Assembly: GCA_907163375.1 (NCBI GenBank)
Contig: CAJQUW010004469.1
Coordinates: 558,001-622,000 of the forward strand
From: Prostheceraeus crozeri
Lineage: Eukaryota; Platyhelminthes; Polycladida; Euryleptidae
DNA: 64,000 nt
Direction: 5' to 3'
The position numbers were made by a program, and so were the translations under genes. This document shows positions 36,720-50,300 of the stretch, one piece after another (the stretch's first letter is position 1; each line of letters starts with the position of its first letter). The notes below the pieces were generated by a model. That model was not told the origin of the DNA and made no database searches. It saw nothing but the letters and a program-made list of their open reading frames with translations.

Positions 36720-37741
36720 GGTCAACCAGTCAGGCGCAGTCATATGTGATAGCAAAATAGCTGACACAATCTTCTATCACAACGCACGTACACGAGCATG
36801 ATGTAAACTAAGTGAAAATAGAAGTTATGGAGGATGGGCCTATCAATATGTGAATCCCACTGTATAACACAAGCAACATTCGTTAATCTGAAAGAAAATA
36901 TATTTATTCCGCTTGTATGACACATAAATGTGTACAGAAATGCGAATATGTTTTGGTTAAAGGCCTACTGTCTTATTTTATTTGTGGCACATTTGTGGAA
37001 TAAACAGCTTTAGTTTGGAAATATTCTATAAAAAAATTAAATCTTATTCCAATTCTTTCAATGATAACCCGTAGTACGTAAGTAGCTCACCTAACTTCTT
37101 ACTGCTTCGATCTACATGCACTTACCGTGCGACTTGTACATACATGCATATATACAAACATACAGCTTCAATCAATATACAAGATGATGGAGATTTAAAT
37201 GAGATTTTTGTTTAATTGCAACTTCCATGGAAAACTCTATGGAAATTTCCCAGCAATCCTTTTTACACCTTCAACATCAACAGTGGTTCAAGCAATGGAT
37301 AATTGGAAGATCAAATCACAGAATAATTTCAATTTCCTAAAAAGAGCATAAATTGAAGTTAATTTTTTTGTTTCTTTAAACGTTTCAATCTAACGCTCAT
37401 CAATTTCAATCACCCTCCATCTGTTTGCACTTCTACGGAAGTAATGATCTCCTATTTATTTTCGAACTGCATCGATTCAATTATCTCGCATCAAAATTCT
37501 ATGCAAACAACTTCTCATAAGAAAATTTTTGTCGAGAGAACATTAACATAAAAGTTGTTTTATAACTAATAACCACAAGCGTCTATTTGCAACGGTCGGT
37601 ATAAGATATCAATATCCTAAATTTCGTTACTCTTTGCTCTTTCTTAATAACTTCTTTCCCATCTATGCAACCTTCAAAGAAGAACTTACATGTACTTCCT
37701 GAGCATCGGTTAATAGATTCCCTCTCTCTCTCTTACTCTAG

Positions 37742-37875
37742 AACGGATTCGATTTCTACTCTCTCTGCAAAAATGAACAGACTTCACAATGACAAGGAAA
37801 TTGCATGCGCCGCGGACAACGAAGGCTATGAAACCCTCCCTATGCCGCCGGTGAAGACAAGGCTTGAGGTTCGAT
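37742..37875 (+). CDS. Ig-superfamily gene, exon b: second half of Ig domain A
   Basis: The acceptor ctctcttactctag precedes one base completing a phase-2 codon, then 44 codons, then one base before donor gtaagtg (phase 1 end). The first base joins the previous exon's CT to make a Leu codon. The peptide TDSISTLSAKMNRLHNDK followed by EIACAADNEGYETL gives the E strand and the F-strand Cys that pairs with exon a. It closes with VKTRLEVR, the G strand. Codon use is GC-richer than the flanks. Joined to exon c it reads VRFKPSV, the usual V.Y.P.V linker between adjacent Ig domains. Confidence 0.85.
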
Positions 37876-39703
37876 GTAAGTGTTGACCATTAAGTTTATC
37901 TGCTTAGACATCATAAGGATGCAATTATAAATTAGTTTGATGTAAGAATGTGCAATCAGTAGCTATCATCGTAATAAATAAATTGATAATGTTTCATATG
38001 CTCCTAATCATCTGTTTCTTACTATTCATTGCTTTTTCGTAATTGGCGTCTGCTACAAGGTGTTGAATCATTTTCGTAGACTCAGTAGTACTTTTGATCG
38101 TAAGATAAAGCATGCATAGTCAAACGTTTCATCTCTTTATCCTGCAATCAATCATGTTGCACTTTACGCTTGATGTGATTTAAGGGTAAGGCTTTCATCA
38201 ACATGTCTTAAACTAGAAATTGCAGCCTCTAATTGATAGTGGATTCGTTTTAATGTATATGAAGTTACGTATGAGGTATTTTCATATCAGAATATCAATT
38301 TCATAATTTTCTCATAATTATTAACTACATCTTGATATCTGAGAACAAAACATCTCGTCACTGTTAACTAGGTCAATACATGAATAGCATTGGATTAATT
38401 GCATAGAAAATGATAAAAAAACCATGACAACAGAGATATGGCAAAACTTTGGAGTGAATAAAAATGTTCCAATTTTTCCGGGGAATATATTTCCGCCGAC
38501 TCTGATTTTCTAGAATCAGTGACGGCGCCAGCTAGCGATATGAATCGTGACAAATTGGATGTATAAAACATGGTTACATCAATTATTTGAAAATTGCATG
38601 TCAAAGTTGCAATTTTTCGATAAATGCATGGACATGTAAATGTAAACTATGATGACCTAATACGAAAGCACGCGTGCATGCACTTTCTTTATGGGCTAAG
38701 AAGCTGGATTGGATCGTGTGCTTTGAATTAGAACACAAGAGATACTAGAATACTAGAGAACTAGAAGACGGATTAAAATATCCTATTCATACTGGTATAT
38801 GAAGCGTGCTGTAGTGGTCATACGTATATTTGTACAATGCAGAGTACAATTTTACTCTTGCAATATAAATCTATTTATGAAGATAGGAGTAAAGTTGAGA
38901 AACAAAATCACACAATTGTACCCTAAGTCTTTCATTGTACCACATTGCCGATTCAAATATTGAATAGCATTTTATCAAAAAAGTGTTCATGTGACTAATA
39001 TTATGCGACAGTGAAAGAACTTTCTTGCAGTCATCGTGCTTACTCCCTCAGTAAGGTCCACAATTTTACTTACAAGATATGCAAGATACTCGAGTTTCCG
39101 GTGGTCAGGGTTTATTCCAAGTATGTGAGTGAGATACGCAAAACCCATGCGTTTGCTCCTCGTTTTCCGTGCAACATCTAAGACAATCACAGAATATCCC
39201 TAAATAGTACATTTACAAGCTGGGAAAATGATGATAGATGAACTTTTCATCACAACGCAACGGTTATAAATACGAGTAGAAGCCGGCATTTAGAGAATGC
39301 CGTCTGTAACCTCATGTGACTCTCTGAACCTATATTGTGATTTTAAAGAAGCAAGACGACCCTAATATATCCAAAGTTTTCATATTCATCAGAAAAGACA
39401 CACAATATTAGGCCAAAATTTTAAAAAATCAATCTCCAACTTTATTTTCTGTCTATGGTATAAAATGCCTATTTCTAAGAGACTGCGTAGAACGAATTTT
39501 GGAAAATCAATGCGCTTTATAGAGAGTTGTTTTACAATAATTTCAAAGTTCAGCACACTATTGAATAAGTACATATACTTTTCAGAATAGGCCTTGTCTC
39601 TCATTGTGACTATCTGAGTGTGACTTGGAAAATCTGTCAAAACTTCACTGTCAAATACGCCCAATAAGTCGTATAGGTTACACAATTAAATTTCGCAGCC
39701 AAA

Positions 39704-39761
39704 ATGCGGCAGGCGCTGCAATCGCTCTGCCTCAAAGCATTGATAGCCATTACCGTTGCAG
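39704..39761 (+). CDS. Candidate alternative first exon: signal peptide, phase-1 donor (tentative)
   Basis: The ATG in context gccaaaATGC opens MRQALQSLCLKALIAITVA, a short signal-peptide-like stretch with a basic start, a hydrophobic core and a small-residue end. After 19 codons plus one base comes the donor cag|gtcagtg, giving phase 1. The Ig exon at 57808 opens in phase 1, so splicing would give a secretion signal followed directly by Ig domain B. Local GC is higher than the surroundings. The core contains a Lys and the donor has C at +3, so chance remains possible. An acceptor-like tttcgcag lies just upstream. Confidence 0.25.
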
Positions 39762-40804
39762 GTCAGTGCGAATTCTCATCACTGAAAGTTCAGAAAGATC
39801 TATGTATTGTGTGCAATTTATCTTTAGAAAGCATTTTCTGGCATGTATGCTAAACTTAGCAGATTTATCGGAAATTCATCGCGCTACTCTACACACGCAG
39901 ACGTCAGTAGTGCAACTTTCAATACAAAATCTTTGTCATTTTTAACTAGAAATTCTTTAAATATTCTCGCAACACACCTCAGCATTTTAATGGTAAGAAA
40001 TCTATTGTCACGACCTTTTATTTTAGTTACTTTTGGTATTTTGTAGCAGCCTTTTGAAAACAGCGTCACCATTTCCACGAATTTACTAAGAAGTAGGTTC
40101 TTTATAGCGCATGTTTAGTGCTATTATATTCTGTCATGAGATCATTCCGATTGGTCCATTCTTCTTCACCAGACTGATTATCTAGTCCCCTAGGGAAAGA
40201 CAAAGAAAATACACACTGTGTCAGGAAATACAGTTTGAACAACAAGCATTGAAATATTTCACCATGAGAATGTTTTGAAATGTTTTAGCCATGCTGAGAG
40301 GCTGTAAGTCATCGAAGTTAATTCCGGCTGATCAGTGGAGCCTTGAAGCATGCTATCACTTCTCTGGCTAGCAGTTAGATGTGAAGCTTAAAACTTCACA
40401 TATCTGTAAAATTACAAAATGATTGAACATATCGAATTTCCCAATTCTCTGAAATCCGAAACTTTCTACAAAATTTCCCTAAATTTCCCACATGAATTCT
40501 TTTGTCTTTAATATGAAGATCATTTGAATCACGAGTGTCAAATATTTCGCTTTGTCATTCAACTCACGTTCCTGACTCCTTTGATACCGGCAGATCAAAC
40601 TTCAAACATTTTGACCTCTCCACCTTCAACATCACAATAAGACCAAGAAATCTAATTCTTACGACGCATTTCAGCAGTAAGAATTGTCACAACAGACTCT
40701 TTCTACGATAACTTAGTTATGCACGCATGTCTTAACAAATGCTCTAAATAATAAGTACATCGCTGGAAGGACTACAATATTCTTTAACTTCTCTTGTCTG
40801 CCGG

Positions 40805-40920
40805 TGCATGTGGCCTTGTGGTAGAATGCTTCCCCAATTTTCCGGTACACATGAGTTCGAATCCCGGTCAGATCAGGCGCAAGATTCAGAAAATCGCCAA
40901 AGGCCATATTGGTTAACACT
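40805..40920 (+). repeat. tRNA-derived SINE head
   Basis: The A-box-like tggccttgtggtagaatg (from 40811) is followed 30 bp later by a good B box, gagttcgaatcc (40853-40864), and then cggtcag. This is the internal pol III promoter layout of a tRNA. The arms do not fold into a proper cloverleaf. The sequence continues with caggcgcaagattcagaaaa, likely SINE body. It is in the same orientation as the host gene. Confidence 0.55.
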
Positions 40921-41947
40921 CAACGTTGAACAATATTATGGAATCCAAACAGACGATACCATCATCAGATGAAGAAGCATGAAAAAAGGCTGCCAGTATT
41001 CGTTCAAAGCATCAGTTGAATTTTTCGATGAATAGTTAATGCATTTTCGTTTGGCTTGTATCCAATATTCCGCTTTCTCCTTTTGCTCCACTCATCGAAG
41101 AAAAATACAATGCTTGTATTTTGGAGACAAAGTTAATTTTCATTTTAAAAGATCATTCTTCATTCTATTGAATAGTCGAAAGAGTCCTATTTCACTTTAT
41201 TGTAATAAATGATGATTATTTTAGGCTTTCGGGTCATAAAATTTAGTTTCTAGTTTCACATCGAAGTGAATTTAGTATTGGATTTATACATTCTGTGGTA
41301 GAAATTCTTTACCATGCGATAAGTTCATGCGAATCTTATACTTTCTCATCCTTACCATCACGCAAGTAGATCGCCAAGGTAAAATTATATGGGAAGAAAA
41401 TAAACGTGCGTGCTTGGAGCAAACTACCGAATCCTCTACTTCGTACGATTATGCTAATTATTTGTCTCACTATCAAGAGAATATTCTTCTCTCTAACTCT
41501 TTTTTTGTAAAGTAGGAAATAATAATTTCGTATCTATAATTATGGATAAGTCGGGGATAGAGAGGTGTCAGATGCAAACAATGAGACTTGAGTACTTTCA
41601 TTATTAATTTACGAGCAGAACGACAGGTGACAATTCCAATCTAACCACGCTTTTCAAAGGTGACCTTCATTTCAATTCTGTCCCTCTCAAAAGTTTCAGT
41701 TGGTTAAAATTTACACAACAATTTGAATTGTGTTGAATGATGCGATTGAAGATACCGAAACCTGACTCGGTGTAACAACTAGTGTTGCAATCAGGCGACT
41801 CATGACTGAATGAAGAATTAACCGAAGATAGTGAGGTAGTTCGATGAGAAAGCAAATCAACAAATCAGGATTTACATAAGCGTACTCGTGATCCTTGTCA
41901 ATCACTAGAGACACAAGTATATCGGGGCTTTTTTGAACATTTTCAAC

Positions 41948-41981
41948 TCGAATTACATATGTAGTCGAATTACATATGTAG
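41948..41981. repeat. 17-bp tandem duplication
   Basis: The unit tcgaattacatatgtag occurs twice in direct succession, just upstream of a 40-bp tandem array. Both probably arose by replication slippage in AT-rich DNA. Confidence 0.9.
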
Positions 41982-41984
41982 TTA

Positions 41985-42104
41985 TAAGTAAATATGTTTA
42001 TAGAGTATGTATACACAAATATTGTAAGTAAATATGATTATAGAGTATGTATACAGAAATATTGTAAGTAAATATGATTATAGAGTATGTATACAGAAAT
42101 ATAT
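41985..42104. repeat. 40-bp tandem repeat, three units
   Basis: Units start at 41985, 42025 and 42065, each beginning taagtaaatatg and containing tagagtatgtatac. The first differs by a few bases. The last diverges at its end. This is an ordinary minisatellite. Confidence 0.92.
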
Positions 42105-42299
42105 TCAATAGTAATATGCAAGATTTTGTGTGTACAACATCACATAGATATTATTCCGCAGTTAGCGAAAAATCCGATTGACCGCTATATTATGAAGGCG
42201 ATCCAAAAGAAGCCATCAATTCTATAGAATAGAGATATGTTTTAATAATTCCAAGTAATACAAATCTTTCATTTCTGTAACGCTGCACTTTGTCCACTA

Positions 42300-42650
42300 A
42301 AGAGCCAATTGAGGAACAGAAGAGTCACGTGGGATCTTTCTATTGGTGGGATCTCTCACGTGGGATCTTTCGGCGACTAAGCCACCTCATTCTTTCTGCT
42401 TTTCCTTACCTCACCCAAAACACGAATCGACAATATTAAGGGTAGGGCAGCCTTCTCATATTGGCACCTCTCGCCCGGTAACTTCTGTTGAGAGCAACAG
42501 TCTCTTTCCAGGCGGACAGACTTGAAGCCTGAACCTTTTCTATCATCGCACCGAATTGCAGCCTTTCGGATTGAGCCGTCCTACCACCCTGTGTTTTGGT
42601 GAGAAGGGGCTGTTTGCCTCAGATGTGAGTCTCGAGAATTTTGTTCTGAC
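42300..42650. other. GC-rich unexplained segment
   Basis: This stretch is richer in GC than its flanks. It carries a local direct repeat, cacgtgggatcttt (about 42327-42340 and 42358-42371). A 60-codon open frame here (42343-42525) matches nothing I know. It may be part of an inserted element. Confidence 0.3.
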
Positions 42651-43939
42651 TTAAGAAGTAATATCGTGGCTACTAACGTCTTATTTATTATACAACTGGT
42701 CTACTGGATATGCGACGTCAATCACAGAAACTCTTGTTTTAAATACTCGAATGATGCATGGTATGGAATCACGATATGTCCTTCTTCATACTCACTTTGC
42801 ATTCCAGAAGAAGCATCACTTCCTGTGCCACGAAGCAGCCTACAATAAATAGTGTCTCCATGTTGACATCTTTAAGTTGCTTTCCAGCTGGAACTGGACA
42901 AATGTCTCACAATTTGAGCACATTTAGATGATAGATCATTGGAAAACTCCAATTAGATGTAAACAATACACATCTCCGATAGATCATTGATAGGAAGATA
43001 AAAATGATTTCCGAAATTCGGAAATGAGTTGTCTTTTTAAAAAACATTCATAGGTACCTTTGGATTGATCATCTCATCAATATATTGTTGACAGATCATC
43101 TTTTGCTTTTATTGCTCAATATTTGTCAGTCGATGGTTCATGAATGAATCGTCATATTAGACTAGCATTCAGCTCCGATTTCAATTATTTCAACTTTGAG
43201 TCATCATTGAAATAAACTAAATTTGCTAACAATTTAAATCAGGAAATGTACTGCAAATTTCTCTTCCCAAAGTAATCACTTAAAAACAATGCATCGCCTA
43301 AACTTTCGATTATATAACTATCTTATTTGCTTAGCTTATAATGTGAATGGCTTTCTGTCTATGGCAAATATCCTCCTGAAATGGAATCGCATGAAGTAAA
43401 GGCGTGATGAAATAGACTTTCTTGATTGCCCAATCCAGGATATAACACCAGTGATTGATAGGAGCGCTGATTAGACAGTTACCGTCTAGCTGAGTGAAGC
43501 ACGAACGCTTATCAATGTCCCAAGAACTTTTTCCTTCCCACCCGTGAAAATCTGTAGGAGAATAAGGGCAGTTCTAGAGTTTAATGATATTTGTGTTCAC
43601 GCCGAGGAATTGGTTTAAGGAAGTGTTAGACAGAATTAGTTTGCTCATTGACTCATTTTCGTATTTTCTTTGCTCTTCTCACTTCGATGGCCATTTTTCA
43701 GTATTTGCAAACTTTTGGATTGTCAGTTTCCTTTTCATTTCATGCACTGTGGTTTGAACGGTACTTTGGATATGATTTCAGTATCGTAGATTATCTATTA
43801 CTCCTCATCACCTGTGGGGATCCTTTCCCTAGGGACTGGTGTAACTAATAGTGTCGTGAGCCTGTATTTTCCTACCGTGATCCGGATATACCCGGGAATA
43901 CTCTTATCTAAGGCCAGCCTGGTCCGGTCTGTTTATAAC

Positions 43940-44787
43940 CATAGAGTAAGTATATTAGGTAGAGTAGCAACTCAGCATAAATTAAATTCCCAATGTGCAT
44001 GCAGTTTCGATTTTGTTGAATGAACTCGAGTTCAGACACAATGTCAAATATGAGATATGTAAACTTTGAGATATGTAGACACTTTAGGGAAATCTATACG
44101 AATTTGACTGATCATGACAACAATACAGAAGGAGGAATAGGATTTTACAGATCCTTCGCATCATGACAACCCTGGAGAGGTAATGTTTATTAAATTAGCA
44201 ATTCTATGGGTGACTACAGTATTAATATGCTCAGCCTCAGATATTAAAGTATTCTCTTAATCGTGATCACATCACAAGCTGCGTGCCACTGAAAGAGCAA
44301 GATTATAATTAACTTTAAACAATGCAAATGGGTCCGCCATATTATTCAGATTCAATAGATGGAACATAAATGTAGTGAATGATAAAATTATGCCGATGAA
44401 AATTGAATTAAAATCTTGAAACTTCGGCCAAGAAGCACAATAAGATCCCAAATTTTCCATGAAGACTTGTGTTGTGATGTGGATCATCAAATTTCCTTGA
44501 TAATCAGCTTAATTTCCGCTTAATTAAGACACCTGTCAGTAAATTTCCATTCATTTTGATATCCAATAAGTTTCATACTACTTACACAGAAGTACCAAAT
44601 CGATAGTGTATAACATCGGAGTGATTTGCAAAAGTTTAGCTTCTTAAAAAATGATCAAATATTATTTTAGACCGTTGGAACGTAATCTCCGGAAAAAACC
44701 TGAATCTTTTGATATTACAATGTTCACTGCATGCTGACATTTTTTGAGTCGACACTATACCTAGTATATACTCGTATTTGTTCTATG
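43940..44787 (-). mobile_element. Family X TIR element, copy 3 (inverted)
   Basis: It starts catagagtaagtatattagg and ends ttgttctatg, with the interior matching the reverse complement of copy 2. It includes the ~200-bp block missing from copy 1 and the gttcatt..aaaatcgaaa region. The flanking 8-mers tttataac and tttacaag agree at 6 of 8 positions, an eroded target duplication. A small insertion lies in the right TIR. This is the most degraded of the three copies. Confidence 0.75.
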
Positions 44788-47168
44788 TTTACAAGTTTGC
44801 CTGAAAATGTGTGTACTCCTACATTCCTACAGGCTTATCTTAATTCCAGGGTTGATATTTTCTACTCAATCTACTAGACAATATCGTTTAGCACTTTATT
44901 GAAGTGATATCAATGTGTTACGAGTTACAATACAATTGATTTCAAATTTCTGACCCTCAATTTGATGAATTTCGTGGCAATCATTCAGAACCAAAGGACT
45001 TCGGAATTCTCTGAAGTCACAAAAGCATGAAAAGTAATCAAATGAATCAGATATCAATAAGTCTCAAATTTCGACTGTTACCCCTACTTGCTGTATTTAT
45101 AAGTAGTATAAGAGTAACATGCAAGATGGATAGCCGAAGCACTAGATGTCAGAATGTGTGTTTCTTGACTTTTTTGTGCATGTCAGACACATTTTATGAT
45201 TATTAAGCATGTCTATAATATATATGTCTGGTATGTCAACACAATCAAACGCATGAAGTATTAGATTTATTTGGCATGAATTGCTTTAATGTCATATTAA
45301 AAATCTACTCGACCTTCTTATGGTTCAAAATTGTGCAAGGTTGTTATGGGGAATTTCGAATCGACAGCGGTGGGATTCAATGATTGTTGACAATAGCCAA
45401 TAAAATGAGACTCAAGTCTATATTTCTATCATCAGAAATTCCGTGTTTCAAGAATTGGTGAGGTTTTTTTAGAAGCTTGAACACTCATTTTGAATTCATG
45501 AGTTCGTGAGTTGACGGCGTATTTATAAAGATAATGTCTACTTTCTGCAGTGTCTCATGACAATTTATCCAGCATATTTAGGTCTACAGTATTCAGATAG
45601 TAGACAATGCCTTACTATTGTTTTGTCAAAATCATTCACCAAAAGAATCGGCAAAATGTCATGAAAGTAATGTATGTCATGAATACACATCATGTTGTGA
45701 TTGTAGTAAATCAAATATGAAAGACATTCACGATCTGAAGCAATTATATTTCAAAGAGAGTGAGGTCTGGCTTCGATTCATGAACAAAAGCCAAAATACA
45801 GATAACCTTTCATTTTGTTTATTCCATAGACTAATGTCATCCACCCACGCTGATGGAGTTGAGAATGTTACGATTCGACGGATAAAGTCTATTGGAAAAA
45901 CTGCCGTTTTCTTGTTATTTTTCGAACACTAAATGAAATCATCTACATGACAGCAGGATAATAGGAATATTTGCTTTCTATAAGTCGTGAAGAAAAAAGT
46001 CACATTCTCTTGTTGCTGTGTAGATGACTGGTCAGCAATATAGCGGCTGGTACTTAACCTTGACATCTCTAGGTCGTGCAGTCCTCCTCGAGAATTTCAT
46101 GTAAAGTTAAAGATGGAGTGTTTTCAAACGTTAGGCATCAACATTCATTCAAAAATAAAGAGTCCGAAGTGAATGCGCTACAGCCAGATATCACACCCTA
46201 ACCTGTTATCTTCGAAATCTGTGTAGGCCCTACCCATGCCCGTGTAATGCTTCAAAGATGAGATGAAAATACATGTCATGTGTACACATTACTTCCATAT
46301 ATGACTTTTGCATTTTACACGCCATGATAAGTGAATTCACTATTCCATTCATTCATGGTTATATATATTATACACTACTGACATTCCACATTAGATATCT
46401 GTTTTGCAGGTAGTAAAGAATAATTGCAGCTTTTGAAAATGTAGAAAAATTGCGTGCTATTTACAAGATAGACAACAGTGCGATTTTTCATTGACTAAAC
46501 TATCTGCATTTGTTTGAGCTCAGTCAGTTCTAGTGTCTCGCATGGTTCCATCCTATCGCCGTATCTTTTCTTTATTCATATATCCTCCTTAGAATTGAAA
46601 TATTCAATTTCACAAATCTCTGTATATGCCGAATAAATTTTTGCTGTTGCTATCCCAATGGAGTGACTTCCCATTATTGAATATTGATTTCAAGGTGAAA
46701 ATCGGAGTGTAGAGCCTTGGAGGACTGCATAAACATAAGCTGTTTAAACATGGACTGCAAATGAATGCAAGAAAGACAAGATAACACATAAAAAACAAAA
46801 TTTGTCTTCACGTCACCCAGCTGGTATCGATGTAGTAAACGAATTCAATATTTTTGGACTTATTTACAGTTATAGCACCAGACGGATTCTCCATGCGGAT
46901 ATGAATAATGAAACTTGCAGAAATCATTATTTCTTGTAAAATTGTGTGATTTTATAATCTAAAATTCACTCACATCTTAAAATTTTAACGTCTAAAATTT
47001 ACATTTTGAAACGGCGCCTTACTCGCGCGGTGTCTGATATCTCTACAATTAGGACGAGCTAAAGAATGTTTATCGCTGTTGTCAGTGGATCATATTCGAA
47101 GATAGCTACCATTGTTCCAATGAACTCCATTGTGGCAGCGATACTTTGAACGAGGCCATCTTCATCAT

Positions 47169-47321
47169 GCGTTTAAATAAAAAACAGTCGCTCCCTTCTT
47201 TCGGACAAATTTCCTTTATTGTTTTAAAAACATATGTACAAGGGCCCTTGTACATATGTTTTTAAAACAATAAAGGAAATTTGTTCGAAAGAAGGGAGCG
47301 ACTGTTTTTTTATTTAAACGC
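47169..47321. repeat. Near-perfect 153-bp palindrome without spacer
   Basis: The two arms, 47169-47244 and 47245-47321, meet at gggccc with no loop. They differ by one substitution (tcgga against tcgaa) and one extra A/T in a homopolymer. The outer half reads gcgtttaaataaaaaa then cagtcgctccc. Spacerless palindromes of this size are unstable in most cells, so it is either young or an assembly join. It would fold into a complete hairpin in the pre-mRNA. Confidence 0.93.
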
Positions 47322-50300
47322 TACAATGCACCTCCCGTACAATGGACACTTTATTTACATCTTCATCATCCTTTTCTGAACGTTCCACATACTTTTAGCT
47401 GCCACTCACACAAACACAAGTGAGTCTGAATCCATTTATTCGAATCATCAAGTGATGGTAATTCTCTATCTTGAAACCCGAATGGTCATTTGCTTGCTTA
47501 TCTTGATTAATTAATGATTTTTTTTGAATGCTTGACGCGCATACTAGATTATAGAGTAGAAACTCTCAACAAGGAATCACCTTGTGGACGTGACTTAAGG
47601 CTGTGATTAGTCGAGGTGGGTTTCATTTCCGTTGATGCCATCCCCAAATTTTTGCATCATTCAGATGCATATGAATCCTTTCTATCTTCTCACAACGAAC
47701 AGAAGGGATGTTCCCAGGTGTTTTTGTACATTCTCTGATATTTTTTAATGCAGAAATGTGTCAGCAATAAGAGCTCGATGCATAATTCATTTGTATGTAG
47801 TTCTATTATAGATTTCCATGTCGCAGTCACATTAACTGCTAAATTTAAATTGAAAAAATTATAGATAATTCTGTTTCATTCTAATGAAGAAATCTACATG
47901 CTTTATTACTACATAACCATCGTGTTGCTAAATAAAAATGCACATATAAATTACCTCAAAATTTTGGCCTTTTTCCAAATACTCACAAAACATCGGTTTA
48001 GAAGAGATATTATATTTCTGGTGAAAATAGAAATAACGAATTTGTAAGCCATTGGAAGACCACACCCTCAAGATAGCAAAAACATCTTCATAATAGTGAA
48101 AGCTGTGTTTCATCATTTTCATAACAAATTGCCGATTTCACAAGGATTATTTTGAATCAGGCTTTTCAGTATTTTAGCATTATTACTATTTAAACAGACT
48201 AGATATCCGTATAGGACACTGTAAAAACATAAGAGTCTTGAAAGGGATTCACCACCTTCCTTGAATATCAAAGAGGAAATGAATGTGTGATATATTGCAT
48301 TCTAGACACATTTACCGAAGAATGGTTCATTAGACAGCATTTGTTTCTGTCCATGATTCACAAATTCCTGGAATATATGTAGTAGTGTGTAAAATTGCAG
48401 CAGATTAAGATGTCTGTTTGTTCATATAAATAGTTATTTTGTCAGTTAATCTAAGAAGATTGCCAATTCATGTTAACAGCAAGAATGATGGTCAACACCT
48501 TGATATCCTGTTACACTTAATTCGGTCATACCGCAGAGTTTCGAATGACAGGCTCATCTCGGTCATTGTCTCGGTCACTCATTCACCGTGACCTCTCCAC
48601 ATCACGCTGATTCGGATTTCAAGTCATATTTTGATAATCAATTCGGACAAGTCCTAATAAGACAGTCATCAAGTACTGGCACATTTCAAAGACGAATTTC
48701 TTGAAAGCTATTTATCGTCTGGTGACTGTCAGACGGTGTCTTCAACATTTGGTCAAAGTTGCATAGAATATCATTTGACAGATCCCTCTAACTTGTTTCC
48801 TGTAGAAATCCGCGGGGTTCCTGCACAGACTTGTGTAACATTAACATAACATCCCTCCTTCTTGTACGACAGACAATACTTATGTTAAGCTTGTCATTCA
48901 TGTCAGTTCAATATGCAGTATAATCCTCCATGAGCTTCAAATTACCACGTTCTTACAATCTGTGATATAGATAAAGTGGGATTAATTTCATGATAACCTG
49001 CCTCTGCAATGTGTTGGTTAATTTATGCTGAAATATTGACGTATTGATCAATATACATGAACGTTGACATCTGAATATTTTGCCATTGAAGATTCAGTGC
49101 ACTGAAAGAAGTGACTGAAAGATTATCTTCGCATATCAAAAGTTAGAACGAAATATCTGAAAATGCGTAAAATATCACATTGAGTAAATTACTTCATGTG
49201 TTTTGCTATCATTATATACTCCAGACTATCAGTCCAAAGTCATAGCCACTTCTATCCATTAAAAAACTCATTAACTTCGTGTGTGCAGGCACGACAAATG
49301 AATCTAGCGCATCTAGAACTGAGACAGACTTGACCAGAGATAAACAGGGGCTGGGCTTGGGCCTCTTTGTAATCCGTGTAGGACAGAATTTGTCTATCGC
49401 GGCTATTAGAATATTTCTTTGGTTTTTTTTAAATCATAGATGAATATTATATGTAGTGATAGGTCGCGTGATCACTAGCAGTGAAGTAGAGCATTGACGT
49501 TTCGAATCTGATTGCATGAAATAGCCTCGTTTCCACTGATGATGGGTTGAATTACATCAAAAATTAAATCTTCATTTGCATCAATGCCATTTTGACATGG
49601 CTAAGGCCTGCTTGTTTCTTCTAATACAGCTAACATCATAGTCTGGATGAAAATTGGAATTTTTGATATTTTCAACTTCCTGACAAAGACTGAGGGAAGT
49701 TATCAGACCATAATTGAAACCAGCTGAAGAAGTTTCATGAAAGAAAATTTTCATGCAATATCTAAAGCGCAGAATTTCTTAAATAAGCAATTTTTTTCTT
49801 GAATAGAAAAATTCAAAATTCTTAGATTTGAAAACTTTGTCAGATATCCGATTGTCATTGTCATTTTTGCCGGATCATTTATCGGATCATCGCATCAAGG
49901 GCATAATCAGGGCATGATCAGGCACTCGAAAATTCAAAAATTCATTTGGTCAAAAATTCCCATAGACTATACTCTCCCTTCTGAAACTATTTATCTGAAG
50001 CTTCTAGGGGCTCTATTCATAGAGGTCGGATATCAAAGCTAACAATCCGACCTCCATGATTCTATTATAGAGACAAATTACCTTGCCTGTATGTTTGGGT
50101 ATAGAGATGAGTTTTCTCAATGCTGATGTTCACTGCCAGAACTATTGTTGAGGTGCAAGAAGATTAATTTTCCATTGTACGTAATGCGAACTCAAGCCTG
50201 AATTCTGATGAACCAGCAGATTGACGCCATATTGAACATACACAGTCAGTAAATTTATATCGTGAAGAGTCGAACGATGTGAATAGCATTTTCATTTCAC

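Larger units (their letters stand above)
8726..37741 (+). other. Intron 1 of the Ig-domain gene (~29 kb)
   Basis: It runs from donor gtaagtac to acceptor ctctcttactctag, and both flanking exons are in phase 2. It is packed with elements listed separately. In 8730-10130, 10870-11960, 12030-13390, 13680-14530, 15600-16180, 16270-19590, 22140-22870, 23310-23990, 27570-28425, 28985-29850, 30350-31670, 31900-32690, 33200-34150, 34360-36230 and 36720-37740 I see AT-rich sequence without a supportable gene. GC-rich unexplained patches occur near 29880-29950 (inside a MITE) and 33300-33390. Confidence 0.8.

Noticed and set aside
37665-37741. Upstream extension of exon b to an ATG at 37665
   Set aside because: A strong acceptor at 37728-37741 and the exact phase fit with exon a make the exon start at 37742. 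The upstream frame is chance.
43648-43848. Hydrophobic 66-codon open frame resembling membrane segments
   Set aside because: AT/T-rich DNA readily gives Phe/Leu/Ile-rich frames. There is no splice structure or family match, and it abuts a transposon.
45618-45932. 104-codon frame with several Cys near its start
   Set aside because: It begins at a TTG rather than ATG, lacks a recognisable domain and has no convincing splice context. It is most likely chance.
47157-47369. catcttcatcat on both sides of the 47-kb palindrome as a target duplication
   Set aside because: The right copy lies 36 bp beyond the palindrome, so it does not abut the structure. The word is also low complexity.
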